From Undibacterium sp. 5I1 (lineage in GTDB: Bacteria > Pseudomonadota > Gammaproteobacteria > Burkholderiales > Burkholderiaceae_D), in the NCBI RefSeq assembly GCF_034314085.1, contig NZ_JAVIWI010000001.1:2046001-2110000 (forward strand): a DNA stretch of 64,000 nt, in the 5' to 3' direction. A model generated the notes under the pieces. That model did not search any database. It had not been told where the DNA came from and saw only the letters and a program-made list of their open reading frames with translations. Numbering within the stretch: the stretch's first letter is position 1; each line of letters begins with the position of its first letter. The translations under genes and the position numbers were made by a program. This document shows, piece after piece, positions 1-9,454 of this stretch.

Positions 1-1523
1 ATCACAGGAATTTTGCGCGAATTATCATCCGATACATATTCAGCATCCAAGCGACCAGGCATAGAAAAATCGACCTGCATAGTGCCAACCTGCCATGCGC
101 GCCCTAAACTATCTTTTAAGTGGTACTCAATCTTAGGACCATAAAATGCGCCCTCGCCTGGCAACTCTTCCCAAGCAACGTCGCATTGACGCAAAGCTGC
201 GCGTAAAGCTTCTTCGGCTGTGTCCCAAACCTGATCAGAACCAATACGATTGTCAGGACGCAAAGCGATCTTGATGAAAATATGCTCAAAGCCGAAGTCT
301 GCGTATACCTTCATTGCCTGAGCATGGAAAGCTGCAACTTCAGGCAAAATTTGCTCTTCAGTACAAAAAATATGTCCGTCATCTTGAGTAAAGCCGCGTA
401 CTCGCATGATGCCATGCAGAGCACCTGAAGGCTCGTTGCGGTGGCACTGACCAAACTCGCCGTAACGTAAAGGCAGCTCACGATAACTGCGCATATTTGC
501 GTTAAAGATCTGAACATGTCCAGGACAGTTCATTGGCTTTAATGCGTAGTTCCGGTTTTCAGATTCAGTGGAGAACATATTTTCACGGTAATTCTCCCAA
601 TGCCCTGTGCGCTCCCACAGAGTGCGATCCAGAATTTGCGGCGCCTTTACTTCTTGGTAGCCACAATCTTGATATACCTTGCGCATGTATTGCTCGACCT
701 GCTGCCAAATACTCCATCCTTTTGGATGCCAGAAAACTAGGCCAGGCGCTTCATCTTGAAAGTGGAATAAATCTAATGATTTACCCAACTTACGATGATC
801 GCGCTTTTCAGCTTCTTCCAGCATATGCAAGTAGGCCTCTTGCTCCTCTTTTTTTGCAAATGCAGTTCCATATACGCGTTGCAACATTTCGTTCTTAGAA
901 TCGCCACGCCAGTAGGCGCCAGCCAGCTTCATCAGTTTAAAAACTTTCAGCTTGCCGGTTGAAGGCACGTGCGGACCACGACACAAGTCGGTGAAGTTGC
1001 CTTCTGTGTAAAGTGATACATCTTGGTCAGCGGGAATCGATTCTATGATTTCTGCTTTGTACGCCTCACCGATTGATTTAAAGTAAGCCACTGCCTCGTC
1101 GCGTGGCAATACCTTGCGAGTTACTGGCTCATCTTTTTTCGCCAACTCCTGCATTTTCTTTTCGATTGCGGCCATATCATCTGGTGTAAATGGGCGCTTA
1201 TAAGAGAAGTCATAATAAAAGCCATTTTCGATCACAGGGCCAATAGTGACTTGCGCATCAGGAAACAACTCTTTCACTGCGTATGCCAGCAAATGTGCTG
1301 TCGAATGACGGATCACATCAAGACCATCAGCATCTTTGTCGGTCACGATCGCCAGATCAGCATCAGAGGAAATCAGGTAAGACGTATCTACCAATTTACC
1401 ATCTACTTTGCCAGCCAAAGCAGCTTTAGCTAAGCCTGCGCCAATACTAGCGGCAACTTGAGCCACAGTAACAGGTGAGTCGAAATGACGCTGCGAACCA
1501 TCGGGAAGTCGAACTGAAACCAT
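1..1523 (-). CDS. thrS: Threonyl-tRNA synthetase, 5' part (runs off the window start)
   Basis: Charges tRNA-Thr with threonine in the cytoplasm. Reading leftward from the ATG at 1523, about 507 codons are open to the window edge; family members have roughly 635-640 residues, so the end of the catalytic core and the anticodon-binding domain lie outside. The N-terminal TGS domain (starts [11 protein letters not shown]) is followed by the second additional (editing) domain with the HSTAHLLAY motif, then the class II core with the zinc-binding MNCPGH motif and the motif 2 loop ([17 protein letters not shown]). A GGAG ribosome site lies about 7 bases before the ATG. The tRNA-Val gene and its terminator lie upstream on the same strand. 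The truncation is only a window effect. Confidence 0.97.
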   Translation of the reverse strand, partial: MVSVRLPDGSQRHFDSPVTVAQVAASIGAGLAKAALAGKVDGKLVDTSYLISSDADLAIVTDKDADGLDVIRHSTAHLLAYAVKELFPDAQVTIGPVIENGFYYDFSYKRPFTPDDMAAIEKKMQELAKKDEPVTRKVLPRDEAVAYFKSIGEAYKAEIIESIPADQDVSLYTEGNFTDLCRGPHVPSTGKLKVFKLMKLAGAYWRGDSKNEMLQRVYGTAFAKKEEQEAYLHMLEEAEKRDHRKLGKSLDLFHFQDEAPGLVFWHPKGWSIWQQVEQYMRKVYQDCGYQEVKAPQILDRTLWERTGHWENYRENMFSTESENRNYALKPMNCPGHVQIFNANMRSYRELPLRYGEFGQCHRNEPSGALHGIMRVRGFTQDDGHIFCTEEQILPEVAAFHAQAMKVYADFGFEHIFIKIALRPDNRIGSDQVWDTAEEALRAALRQCDVAWEELPGEGAFYGPKIEYHLKDSLGRAWQVGTMQVDFSMPGRLDAEYVSDDNSRKIPV

Positions 1524-1595
1524 TTTAAGTCTCCATGTCAGCAATATTTGCCGAGTACTTACAACGTTCAAAAGAAATTACAGAAAATACAGACG

Positions 1596-1625
1596 AAAAA
1601 AAACGCGAGCTAGCCGCGTTTTTTT
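1596..1625 (-). terminator. Rho-independent terminator after tRNA-Val
   Basis: A perfect stem AAAAACGCG / CGCGTTTTT surrounds a seven-base loop. Read on the minus strand it ends in a T run, and it separates the tRNA-Val transcript from thrS. Confidence 0.75.
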
Positions 1626-1760
1626 CAATAATTACAAACGAAAAAGACCCTCGACTAACGTCGCTCACAAATTGCTGTGATCGTAGTTCGCGGTGTCATA
1701 ACCATGATGCCTTTCTCGCTCTTACCTATATTGCAACACAATGTGCCACATAATTAAATC

Positions 1761-1837
1761 TGGTGGGCGGTGCAGAATTCGAATCTGCGACCCCTTGGAT
1801 GTCGACCAAGTATTCTAACCAGCTGAACTAACCGCCC
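1761..1837 (-). tRNA. tRNA-Val (anticodon GAC), CCA encoded
   Basis: On the minus strand the 77 bases fold into a full cloverleaf: acceptor stem GGGCGGT/ACCGCCC, D stem GTTC/GAAT, anticodon stem CTTGG/CCAAG, T arm GCAGA-TTCGAAT-TCTGC, discriminator A and encoded CCA. The anticodon loop reads TCGACAT, so the anticodon is GAC (valine). Position 33 is C instead of the nearly universal U; the anticodon stem is perfectly paired, so the loop boundaries are not in doubt. Confidence 0.93.
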
Positions 1838-2032
1838 GAAGAGCCGAGACTATAGCAAACCGCGCCGAAAACGTAAACATCTTTTACTTATTTTTATGGT
1901 GCTGTCAGCGCTTGCGAAACACGGCGCGCAATGTTATTCAGTCATTTACGCTGATTTTAAGCAAATAAGCCCGCATCCCGCTAAACTGACGAAAGACTTT
2001 AATAACCCATATTTTCACAATTCCTACCACTC

Positions 2033-3010
2033 ATGCCAGAAAAAATAGCCGTCTCTAACAGCGAACATCTACACGCTCACCGTCATGGTGATGCCGAACA
2101 TCGACATTTTTTTGAAAACCGTAGTCAAAAAATTCTGGCATGGGCACTGGTGCTGACACTAGGCTTTGCCGGCGTTGAAGTTGGTTTTGGATTTTGGTCT
2201 AACTCGCTGGCGTTGATATCTGACGCTGGCCACATGGTGACCGATGCTGCCGCGTTAGGACTTGCTTTACTGGCACAGATGATTGCAAAACGACCACCAA
2301 CCGCTAAAAATTCGTTCGGCTTTGGCCGCGCAGAAGCGCTCGCCGCGTTTGTCAATGGCTTAATCATGTTGGCAGTAGTTTTATGGATTGCTTTTGAAGC
2401 TACTCAACGGCTTTCACATCCGGAAGCAGTGCAAGGCGGCACCGTCATCTTGGTTGCAAGCATTGGCCTGGCGATTAATCTCATCGTCGCATGGGTGTTA
2501 TCGCATGACAAAGAAAACCTGAACACCAAGGCAGCACTGATCCACGTGATGGGAGACTTGCTGGGATCAATTGCAGCAATCGTATCTGGTGCAGTGATTT
2601 ACTACACAGGATGGATGCAAATTGATCCACTGCTATCGATTTTTGTGTCGCTATTAATTTTAAAATCAACGTTTAGTGTGCTGCGTGAGTCTTATCATTT
2701 TTTAATGGAAGGCGTCCCGCGCCATATCGACTATATTCAAATCGGTGAAGACTTAGAAACAATTGCCGGCGTTTTGTCCGTGCATGACTTACATGTATGG
2801 GAAATGTCGCCCGGTTACCCTGCATTAATAGGGCATTTAGAAATTGATGATCTGACGGCATGGCCGCGCATCTTACAAAGCGTAAAAAATATGCTTTTAG
2901 AGAAACATAAAATCGATCACATCACCTTACAAGCAGAAGTGCCTGGCATGGCCGAGGATGAAATAGCTGGTAATTATGCGCAAGACCTAAAAGCAATCAG
3001 GAAATTCTAA
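2033..3010 (+). CDS. Cation diffusion facilitator family zinc/divalent metal exporter
   Basis: Inner-membrane antiporter expected to export Zn2+ (or Co2+/Cd2+) in exchange for protons. The 325 residues have a His-rich N terminus (HLHAHRHGDAEHRH), six hydrophobic segments, and the two metal-site motifs of zinc-type CDFs: SDAGHMVTD in TM2 and HVMGD in TM5 (HxxxD twice). A C-terminal cytoplasmic ferredoxin-like domain follows (HDLHVWEMSPGYPAL.., about residues 215-305). This HD/HD pattern and length match CzcD/ZitB-like members. No strong ribosome site precedes the ATG. The gene stands alone and converges on relA. The exact metal cannot be told from sequence. Confidence 0.93.
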   Translation: MPEKIAVSNSEHLHAHRHGDAEHRHFFENRSQKILAWALVLTLGFAGVEVGFGFWSNSLALISDAGHMVTDAAALGLALLAQMIAKRPPTAKNSFGFGRAEALAAFVNGLIMLAVVLWIAFEATQRLSHPEAVQGGTVILVASIGLAINLIVAWVLSHDKENLNTKAALIHVMGDLLGSIAAIVSGAVIYYTGWMQIDPLLSIFVSLLILKSTFSVLRESYHFLMEGVPRHIDYIQIGEDLETIAGVLSVHDLHVWEMSPGYPALIGHLEIDDLTAWPRILQSVKNMLLEKHKIDHITLQAEVPGMAEDEIAGNYAQDLKAIRKF

Positions 3011-3083
3011 AGATTCTTTAATCAAGACGACCCCTGATACAGAGTTTCTAAAAGACCACAGAAGCAACGTCCAATAAGAATAA

Positions 3084-3113
3084 GGCTCCTCGCATGATTT
3101 CATGCCAGGAGCC
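3084..3113 (-). terminator. Rho-independent terminator of relA operon
   Basis: A long stem GGCTCCT..GCATG / CATGC..AGGAGCC, with a few unpaired bases, is followed on the minus strand by TTATTCTTATT. It lies just after the relA stop codon. Confidence 0.75.
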
Positions 3114-3136
3114 GCACTTTGATTGGACGTCCTAGT

Positions 3137-5392
3137 TTAATTCCGTCGTACCTCTAACACTCCGCTCACCTCTCGTATCACCATCAAGGCTTTTTGCAGT
3201 TGCGCTGTGCCGGTGATTTCTGCGGTAAACGACATCCGCGCCTGCGACTTCGCGCTTTGCGTGTTGACACCGATCACATTGATTTTTTCTCGGGAAAATA
3301 CTTCTGAGATATCGCGTAACAATCCTTGTCTGTCTTGTGCCAGCACAAAAATATCCACCGGATAAACCGTCTCTTTACCATGTTCGCCCCAAGTGGTTTG
3401 CAATACACGTTCAGGCGCTTTAGTCCGCATTTCTGCAAAATTTTTGCAGTTAAGACGGTGAATAGAAACCCCTTTGCCACGTGTGACGAAACCGATAATG
3501 CCATCTGGTGGCGCAGGTTTGCAGCAACGTGCTAGCTGCGTCATCAGACCTTCGGTACCGACAACCAATACGCCGGACTTAGCACCTTGGGTCACGCTGG
3601 ACGCGCGGCTTTTATTGGTGATATCAATTTCGTCCGGATCGACGACCTCGACGGTTTCGCGCAAACTATTTTCTATCTGGCGCAGACTGAACTCATCTTT
3701 ACCGACCGACAAAAATAATTCTTCTACATTGGCAAACCCCAACTTGCGCGCCAATTCATCCAGATTGACGGCGGTTTTTCCTTCGCGCTGCAAGGTTTTT
3801 TCAACAAGCGCTCGACCATTAGAAAGCGTTTCTTGCTGATCAATCACATTGAACCAAGCGCGAATTTTGCTGCGGGTACGGGTGCTCGCTGAATATTCTA
3901 TGTTGAGCCAATCGCGCGACGGTCCGGTCTGGGACGAGCCTACTTTGAGCGTAATGATCTCTACCGTCTGACCATTTTTTAGCGGCGTATTTAGTGGCAC
4001 CATGACGTTATCGACGCGCGCACCACGGCAACGATGTCCGACATCGGTATGCAAATGGTAAGCAAAATCGACCGGGGTAGAGCCACTCGGCAATTCAATC
4101 ACGCGCGCTTGCGGTGTCAGAACATAGATACGATCATCCAATGTCGCAGCCTTAATTTTTTCTACCCACTCACGCTGCAATTCTTCCTGCCCCACCACCA
4201 CATCGGCGACCTCGGATTTCCATGCTAATAGTTGTCTGAGCCAGGCAATTTTTTCATCGTATTCTTGTGCAGAAAAATTGGACCCACCAGATTCTTTATA
4301 GCGCCAGTGCGCTGCTACGCCATACTCAGCAAACTGATGCATGGCGCGAGTGCGTATTTGCACTTCCAGCGGGCGGCCATCTTCCACCACCACCACGGTA
4401 TGCAATGATTGATAGCCATTTTGTTTTGGCCGAGAAATATAATCGTCAAACTCATTAGGCAGCGGAGTCCACGCGTTATGGACCAAGCCCAAAACGGTGT
4501 AGCAATCTTTAACATCATCAACCACCACACGGAAAGCACGCACGTCGTATAGCTCATCAAAATTGACGTCCTTGCCCTTCATCTTTTTAAAAATACTGTA
4601 GATGTGTTTAGGTCGTCCAGAGACCTCTGCTTTGATGTCGGCTGCTTTTAATTCTGCATTCAGACGACTAATCGCAGAGACCACAAAACTCTCGCGCTCC
4701 AGCCGTTTTTCTTCCAGCATTTTGGCGATACGTTTGTATTGCGCAGGCTCCATAAAACGGAAGGATAAATCTTCTAACTCCCATTTCAATTGCCAAACAC
4801 CCAGCCGGTTTGCCAGCGGCGCATACAAATCCATGGTCTCGCTAGCGTATTGCTGCGATACGGCATCGTCACGTTTGCAATCAGCGAAATAACGCAAGGT
4901 CGTCACGCGTGAAGCCAGACGAACCAGCACAACACGCATATCGGTCGCCATCGCTAGCACCATCTTGCGCAAGGTTTCCATTTGCGTGGCGGTTTTTTCC
5001 GCAGAGTCCTTGCCGCGACCAACATCATGTTGGGTCAAGGCCGCCTCGCGCAGGCGCATCAGACGGCGAATACCAGAGACCAGATCGCCGATCTCTTTAC
5101 CAAAACGAGTTTCAATTTGTGCGGCGGCAGCAGGACTTAGTTCCGGCAATTCAAACAATAAACCGGCAATCCGGGTATCTACATCGGTACGCAACATCAC
5201 CAATGTAGAAACGACGCCCTGCACAAATTGCAGCGCATTTTGACCTGTGACCACATTACGATTTACGTATAAAGGAGTGACGAATTCAAGCGCTGCCATG
5301 ACGCGGGCAGATTCGCTCTCCGACAATCCTTCTAACAATTGCGACTGCAATTGAGATTCTGACGGCGCTGCTAATGCTGATGTCGATACCAT
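3137..5392 (-). CDS. relA: RelA-type (p)ppGpp synthetase (GTP pyrophosphokinase)
   Basis: Makes the stringent-response alarmone from ATP and GTP/GDP on starved ribosomes. The 751 residues have the long RSH layout. The N-terminal hydrolase-like domain is degenerate: where bifunctional SpoT/Rel enzymes carry the metal-binding HD pair, this protein reads RIAGLLFELPEL. The synthetase domain (about residues 255-370) has the RPKHIYSIFKKM start and NEFDDYISRPKQNGYQSLHT. Its EFDD fits the ExDD signature of monofunctional RelA; bifunctional enzymes have RxKD. TGS (DDRIYVLTPQARVIELP..) and a C-terminal ACT domain (PVDIFVLAQDRQGLLRDISEVF) follow. It is the last gene after an alpha/beta hydrolase and a RidA-like gene, 19 bp downstream of the latter. 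Assignment as RelA rather than SpoT rests on the lost HD residues and ExDD. Confidence 0.95.
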   Translation of the reverse strand: MVSTSALAAPSESQLQSQLLEGLSESESARVMAALEFVTPLYVNRNVVTGQNALQFVQGVVSTLVMLRTDVDTRIAGLLFELPELSPAAAAQIETRFGKEIGDLVSGIRRLMRLREAALTQHDVGRGKDSAEKTATQMETLRKMVLAMATDMRVVLVRLASRVTTLRYFADCKRDDAVSQQYASETMDLYAPLANRLGVWQLKWELEDLSFRFMEPAQYKRIAKMLEEKRLERESFVVSAISRLNAELKAADIKAEVSGRPKHIYSIFKKMKGKDVNFDELYDVRAFRVVVDDVKDCYTVLGLVHNAWTPLPNEFDDYISRPKQNGYQSLHTVVVVEDGRPLEVQIRTRAMHQFAEYGVAAHWRYKESGGSNFSAQEYDEKIAWLRQLLAWKSEVADVVVGQEELQREWVEKIKAATLDDRIYVLTPQARVIELPSGSTPVDFAYHLHTDVGHRCRGARVDNVMVPLNTPLKNGQTVEIITLKVGSSQTGPSRDWLNIEYSASTRTRSKIRAWFNVIDQQETLSNGRALVEKTLQREGKTAVNLDELARKLGFANVEELFLSVGKDEFSLRQIENSLRETVEVVDPDEIDITNKSRASSVTQGAKSGVLVVGTEGLMTQLARCCKPAPPDGIIGFVTRGKGVSIHRLNCKNFAEMRTKAPERVLQTTWGEHGKETVYPVDIFVLAQDRQGLLRDISEVFSREKINVIGVNTQSAKSQARMSFTAEITGTAQLQKALMVIREVSGVLEVRRN

Positions 5393-5411
5393 AATGTCTA
5401 TTTGTTTTTAC

Positions 5412-5762
5412 TTATTTTTGTGCCGCAGTAACGACTACTTCAATCAACCAATCTGGATTTGCCAGTGCTGCTTGTACCGTCGCCCTTGGCGGTGCATTGC
5501 CCTCGGCAACCCATGCGTCCCATGCCTGATTCATACCGCCAATTTGAGTAATATCGGATAAAAAAATCTGACACATCAGAATGTGCGATTTGTCGCTTCC
5601 GGCCTCCGCTAGCAGACGGTCAACATGCCCTAATACTTCCATAGTTTGGCCGATAATATCTTGGCTGGTATCTTCAGGAATCTGACCGGCTAAATAAACC
5701 GTTTTATTAAAAATAGCGGTTTCGGACAAGCGTTGCCCGACATGGAAACGTTGTAAGCTCAT
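5412..5762 (-). CDS. RidA/YjgF/UK114 family protein
   Basis: A small trimeric enamine/imine deaminase-type protein of 116 residues. True RidA removes reactive 2-aminoacrylate, but the family contains many subgroups. Visible hallmarks are VYLAGQIPED near residues 22-31, the substrate-binding arginine in PPRATVQAAL (R93) and the acidic residue in WLIEVVVTA (E108). The region after the arginine differs from canonical RidA (RSCVEV), so this is probably a RidA subfamily member and not the main housekeeping RidA. It lies 63 bp after the alpha/beta hydrolase and 19 bp before relA, suggesting one transcript. Confidence 0.9.
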   Translation of the reverse strand: MSLQRFHVGQRLSETAIFNKTVYLAGQIPEDTSQDIIGQTMEVLGHVDRLLAEAGSDKSHILMCQIFLSDITQIGGMNQAWDAWVAEGNAPPRATVQAALANPDWLIEVVVTAAQK

Positions 5763-5825
5763 TGCAATCCTGCTGATTGATCACTCATTATAGAAACCTC
5801 TATGACTAACCGATGAGGCATAGTT

Positions 5826-6689
5826 TTATGCCAGAAAAAACTCTCTGGCAATCGCAATTTGTTCCGGCTGCACAAATGTCGGAGCATGACCAACGCCAGG
5901 GATTTCTACCACGGCGGCACGCGGGCCACGCTGCGTCATTTCTTGTGCGGTCTGCTCGCTGAGCAAATCTGACTCAGAGCCTCTGACGACCAGAGTCTGG
6001 CACTTTATCGCATCATAGGCCGCCCACAACATGCCCTGCCCTGCCAAAGCGATTTCCGGTGTCGTGGCTTTAATCGGCGCTGCCAAACCCAAATCATAAT
6101 GACGTATCCATTGACCGTCTTGATTTTGCTTCAAGACATCAGTCGCCAGCTTATGCCATTGCGCATCAGTATGTGGGCCGAAGGAAATGGAAACCTGCTT
6201 GATGTACGCAGCAGCCTCTTCAAATGTATTGAAACGTACATCCTGGCCTATGTAGTCTCCAATGCGCACCAGTGCCGCGGGATTGAGTACTGGACCAACG
6301 TCGTTCAAGATCAGTTTTCTGATAGGACTCTCCGGCATTGCTGCTAAACCCATGCCAATCAATCCACCCATCGAGGTGCCAAACCAATCTACCGTTTCAA
6401 CATCCAGCCTTGCAACCAGGGTCACCATATCGCTGACATATTGAGGTACTTGATAAAACTGGGGGTTGCGCAACCAATCCGACTGACCCCGCCCGACAAC
6501 GTCAGGGCAAACGACGCGATAAGTATCCGACATCACTTCCGCCAAGGCGTCGAAATCGTCCGCTACCCGGCTGAGGCCATGCACACAAACCAGCACGCGG
6601 GGATTGAGAGGATCGCCCCATTGTTTATAGGACATGCGATGTAATCCGGCAGGGGAAACACATTGAACGGATTTGCGTAGTGCAATCAT
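5826..6689 (-). CDS. Alpha/beta hydrolase
   Basis: A soluble 287-residue hydrolase with the alpha/beta fold. The oxyanion-hole segment is VCVHGLSRVADDF (residues 34-46), the nucleophile elbow is GTSMGG with Ser106, the acid is probably Asp241 (RGSESDLLS) and the base His268 (GVGHAP). There is no signal peptide. The substrate is unknown; similar proteins act as esterases or enol-lactone hydrolases. It is the first gene of the apparent hydrolase-RidA-relA transcription unit, which starts in the repeat-containing gap at 6690-7107. Confidence 0.9.
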   Translation of the reverse strand: MIALRKSVQCVSPAGLHRMSYKQWGDPLNPRVLVCVHGLSRVADDFDALAEVMSDTYRVVCPDVVGRGQSDWLRNPQFYQVPQYVSDMVTLVARLDVETVDWFGTSMGGLIGMGLAAMPESPIRKLILNDVGPVLNPAALVRIGDYIGQDVRFNTFEEAAAYIKQVSISFGPHTDAQWHKLATDVLKQNQDGQWIRHYDLGLAAPIKATTPEIALAGQGMLWAAYDAIKCQTLVVRGSESDLLSEQTAQEMTQRGPRAAVVEIPGVGHAPTFVQPEQIAIAREFFLA

Positions 6690-7107
6690 GGGCGAGCCTT
6701 ATCTGATTGATCGTTGGGATGAAGCAATTTGACATTTTACGATGCTTGAACTGCGGCTACTGTTCGTTTTCGTACTTATTTTAAACAAATGTCTAATATG
6801 GCTTAGGACGAAAACGATTACTCGCAGTGACATTACAATTAATTTATATACTGGATATAAGTATATTTAAGTGTCCATACATTTATTGGTTTACAACCGA
6901 TATTTTAAAAAAATAGTGGGGAGTATATTCATTAAGCGTAATATGCTGATAAAAAATAGTGCTACGATCAAACCACTTCTGTACGACTAAGCACGTTTGG
7001 GCGATGCTGGCGAAATGTCTGGCACCTCCCAAAAAGCGATTTTGCTTTCATTTTGCATGACTAGCAACTACATTGACTTATTGTCATCCATATTCAAAGG
7101 AAATGTT
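6690..7107. other. Divergent intergenic region with repeat copy R1-A
   Basis: A 418-bp AT-rich gap between the hydrolase operon (leftward) and the DUF3617 gene (rightward). It must hold both promoters and contains repeat copy R1-A (6845-6928). No other gene was seen. Confidence 0.7.
6845..6928 (+). repeat. R1 interspersed repeat, copy A
   Basis: Starts TATATACTGG, has the internal GTGTCCATACATTTATTGG block and the AT-rich TATTTTAAAAAAATA block, and ends GTGGGGAGTATATT. The left terminus has lost the CCC of the consensus and the internal GTCC..GGAC dyad is decayed. Confidence 0.8.
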
Positions 7108-7641
7108 ATGCGTAGCACCATCCAATTAATCAGTTTATCGCTCTGCGCCTTATCCTTAGTCAGCAATGCGCATGCCGCCGGAAAATCCAAAGCTGGGTTG
7201 TGGGAAGTGACCATACAATCCGACGCGATGAAAAATATGCCGGCCATTCCACCAGAACAACTAGAAAAACTGAAACAGATGGGAATCAAAATCCCCAATA
7301 TAAAAAACGGTGGAATGACGACGCAGATGTGTATAACAAAGGAAATGGCAGACCGCGATCAACCGCCAGTCAACTTCAAAGATCAATCCGGTTGTCAGTC
7401 AAAAAATATTCAAAAAAATGGCAATACCTGGTCTATGGATTTGGTCTGCGATAAACCAGAGATGAAAGGTAGCGGCAAAGTTACAGGCACTTATCTTGGC
7501 GACGATAGCGTCCAGTCAGTTTTTGATTTTAAAGGAATCGCTAACGATAAACCCATCAATATGCATAGCGAAACCAAGAGCAAATGGTTATCCGCAGACT
7601 GCGGCGATGTTAAGCCATTAGACCTGCCAAAAAACAAGTAA
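7108..7641 (+). CDS. Secreted DUF3617 domain protein
   Basis: A 177-residue exported protein of unknown function. The ATG at 7108 is preferred over upstream alternatives because AAAGGAAA lies just before it and it opens a clean signal peptide (MRSTIQLISLSLCALSLV..NAHA, cut near residue 23). The mature part has the DUF3617 pattern: a start like KAGLWEVTI, a central segment with TQMCIT, then paired cysteines (SGCQSK, LVCDKP, ADCGDV) that may form disulfides in the periplasm. It is monocistronic and bracketed by oppositely oriented R1 copies about 180 bp upstream and about 25 bp downstream. Function is not known. Confidence 0.85.
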   Translation: MRSTIQLISLSLCALSLVSNAHAAGKSKAGLWEVTIQSDAMKNMPAIPPEQLEKLKQMGIKIPNIKNGGMTTQMCITKEMADRDQPPVNFKDQSGCQSKNIQKNGNTWSMDLVCDKPEMKGSGKVTGTYLGDDSVQSVFDFKGIANDKPINMHSETKSKWLSADCGDVKPLDLPKNK

Positions 7642-7666
7642 CAAAGGGAGTATCTTAAACAGGTCT

Positions 7667-7731
7667 TCTATTGTCCAATTAAAATATGGACAACATCGTT
7701 GAATATTAATATACATACCACCAGTATATAA
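7667..7731 (-). repeat. R1 interspersed repeat, copy B (partial)
   Basis: On the minus strand it reads TATATACTGG, GTATGTATATTAATATT, then GTTGTCCATATTTTAATTGGAC and CAATAG. The left end and internal GTCC..GGAC dyad match the family; the right third (AT hairpin plus GGGGAGTATAT) is missing or diverged. Confidence 0.7.
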
Positions 7732-7755
7732 TTTCCAATAATCAATGGTGCAATA

Positions 7756-7785
7756 AAAATGCCAGCAGAAGTGCTGGCATTTTTA
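7756..7785. terminator. Bidirectional terminator between DUF3617 gene and scoB
   Basis: A perfect hairpin AAAAATGCCAGCA / TGCTGGCATTTTT with a four-base loop GAAG can serve the converging transcripts from both sides. Confidence 0.85.
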
Positions 7786-7867
7786 TCATGTACTGAGTTT
7801 GTATGGCAACGTTGACTAGCGACTTTACCGAACCGAAAAATCACTAAATCATGCAAACCAGTTCTGA

Positions 7868-8509
7868 TTAAGCAAGCGCACTGACATCCAACGACGCTTC
7901 GGTTTTTGCAATCACTTCTTCCTTAGTCACGCCGCTGGCTAATTCGATCAACTTCAAACCGCTTGGTGTGACATCAATCACGCCCAGATCAGTGATGATG
8001 CGGTTGACGACGCCTACACCGGTCAGTGGCAAATTGCATTTTTTCAGGATTTTATGCGCATCGCCTTTGGCGACATGCTCCATCAACACCACCACATGAC
8101 CAACACCGGCTACCAGATCCATCGCGCCGCCCATGCCTTTGACCATTTTGCCGGGGATCATCCAATTGGCCAGATCGCCGGTTTCACTGACTTGCATTGC
8201 GCCTAAAATCGCCAGATTGATTTTGCCGCCGCGTATCATCGCAAACGAGTCGGCAGAACTAAAAATCGACGAACCTGGCAAGGTCGTTACGGTTTGTTTA
8301 CCTGCGTTAATCATGTCGGGATCAACTTCGTCCTCCGTCGGAAAAGGGCCAATACCCAGCAAACCATTTTCTGACTGCAGCCATACTTCCATGCCTTGCG
8401 GCACATGATTGGCAACCAGTGTCGGCAAGCCTATGCCCAGATTGACGTAATAACCATCTTGTAATTCTTTTGCTGCACGAGCAGCCATCTCATCACGAGT
8501 CCATGCCAT
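7868..8509 (-). CDS. scoB: 3-oxoacid CoA-transferase subunit B
   Basis: Beta subunit of a class I CoA-transferase that moves CoA from succinyl-CoA to acetoacetate or another 3-oxoacid in ketone-body/polyhydroxybutyrate degradation. The 213 residues carry the catalytic glutamate in SENGLLGIG (E47) and the family's [15 protein letters not shown] segment. The start lies 10 bp after the subunit A stop, so both are co-translated in the usual A-B order. Close relatives use adipate or other acids, so the exact acid partner is inferred from overall similarity to ScoB. A divergent PAS-LuxR gene upstream may regulate the pair. Confidence 0.93.
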   Translation of the reverse strand: MAWTRDEMAARAAKELQDGYYVNLGIGLPTLVANHVPQGMEVWLQSENGLLGIGPFPTEDEVDPDMINAGKQTVTTLPGSSIFSSADSFAMIRGGKINLAILGAMQVSETGDLANWMIPGKMVKGMGGAMDLVAGVGHVVVLMEHVAKGDAHKILKKCNLPLTGVGVVNRIITDLGVIDVTPSGLKLIELASGVTKEEVIAKTEASLDVSALA

Positions 8510-8519
8510 GTTGCTCTCC

Positions 8520-9221
8520 TTATTCTGCTGGGCGAACAGTGCGCTGTTCTATACGTTTTTCCGGGGTCGCATTGACAACGATGCGTTGGACAAATATGCC
8601 TGGCGTATGGACATCATCGGGATCAATCTCACCGATTTCGACCAGGACTTCCACTTCAACCACGGTGATTTTTCCTGCCATCGCCACATTGGGATTGAAG
8701 TTGCGTGCCGTTTTGCGATAGACCAAATTGCCTGATTTATCTGCCTTGTAGGCCTTGACCAGTGATACGTCGGCAACTAAAGAACGCTCCATGACATATT
8801 GTGCGCCATCAAACTCACGGATTTCTTTGCCGTCAGCGACGATGGTGCCGACGCCCGTCTTGGTGAAAAATGCAGGAATGCCAGCGCCGCCCGCCCGCAG
8901 TTTTTCGGCCAGAGTACCTTGTGGTGTAAATTCTAATTCCAACTCACCGGCCAGATATTGGCGTTCAAATTCTTTGTTCTCACCGACATAAGAGGCGATC
9001 ATTTTTTTGATCTGGCGCGTGGTCAATAACTGTCCTAAACCAAAGCCATCCACACCGGCGTTGTTGGAGATTGCCGTCAAATTCTGTACGCCGGAATCGC
9101 GCAAGGCAGCAATCAGCGCCTCGGGGATACCGCACAGACCAAAACCGCCTACTGCCACGGTTTGTCCGTCTTTGACGATATCTGCCAAGGCACTGGCAGC
9201 GTCAGGATAAACTTTGTTCAT
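8520..9221 (-). CDS. scoA: 3-oxoacid CoA-transferase subunit A
   Basis: Alpha subunit of the same CoA-transferase. The 233 residues begin [12 protein letters not shown] and contain the CoA-binding glycine loop [13 protein letters not shown], the [11 protein letters not shown] segment and [29 protein letters not shown], all typical of SCOT alpha subunits. AAGGGACAAC precedes the ATG. It is the first gene of the scoAB operon; its 233-bp upstream gap is shared with the divergently transcribed PAS-LuxR regulator at 9455. Confidence 0.93.
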   Translation of the reverse strand: MNKVYPDAASALADIVKDGQTVAVGGFGLCGIPEALIAALRDSGVQNLTAISNNAGVDGFGLGQLLTTRQIKKMIASYVGENKEFERQYLAGELELEFTPQGTLAEKLRAGGAGIPAFFTKTGVGTIVADGKEIREFDGAQYVMERSLVADVSLVKAYKADKSGNLVYRKTARNFNPNVAMAGKITVVEVEVLVEIGEIDPDDVHTPGIFVQRIVVNATPEKRIEQRTVRPAE

Positions 9222-9454
9222 GTTGTCCCTTTCTTATATTAAAACTCTTGTTGAAACTCTTATTGAAATACAGCGTCCGACACGATACTGGCGTGAGTTT
9301 TTTGCTACCCGCGCTTTATACTGAAGTTTTGTTTTATCGCCAAGCATATGATGCTACTCTATACAGCGCAATACCGTAAAAATACCTGACAAATACCGAA
9401 TAATTAGTCAGCTTAAGTTATCGCAAATTACCCCAAATAAGCAGCTCAAACTCC

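Noticed and set aside
533..898. Open frame on the plus strand inside thrS
   Set aside because: Antisense to a well-conserved synthetase region; composition and product have no protein character.
1535..1753. Small open frame between thrS and tRNA-Val
   Set aside because: It runs through the terminator hairpin, has no ribosome site and is unlikely to be translated.
3474..3839. Plus-strand frame inside relA
   Set aside because: Antisense to the conserved RelA C-terminal region; no ribosome site and no family resemblance.
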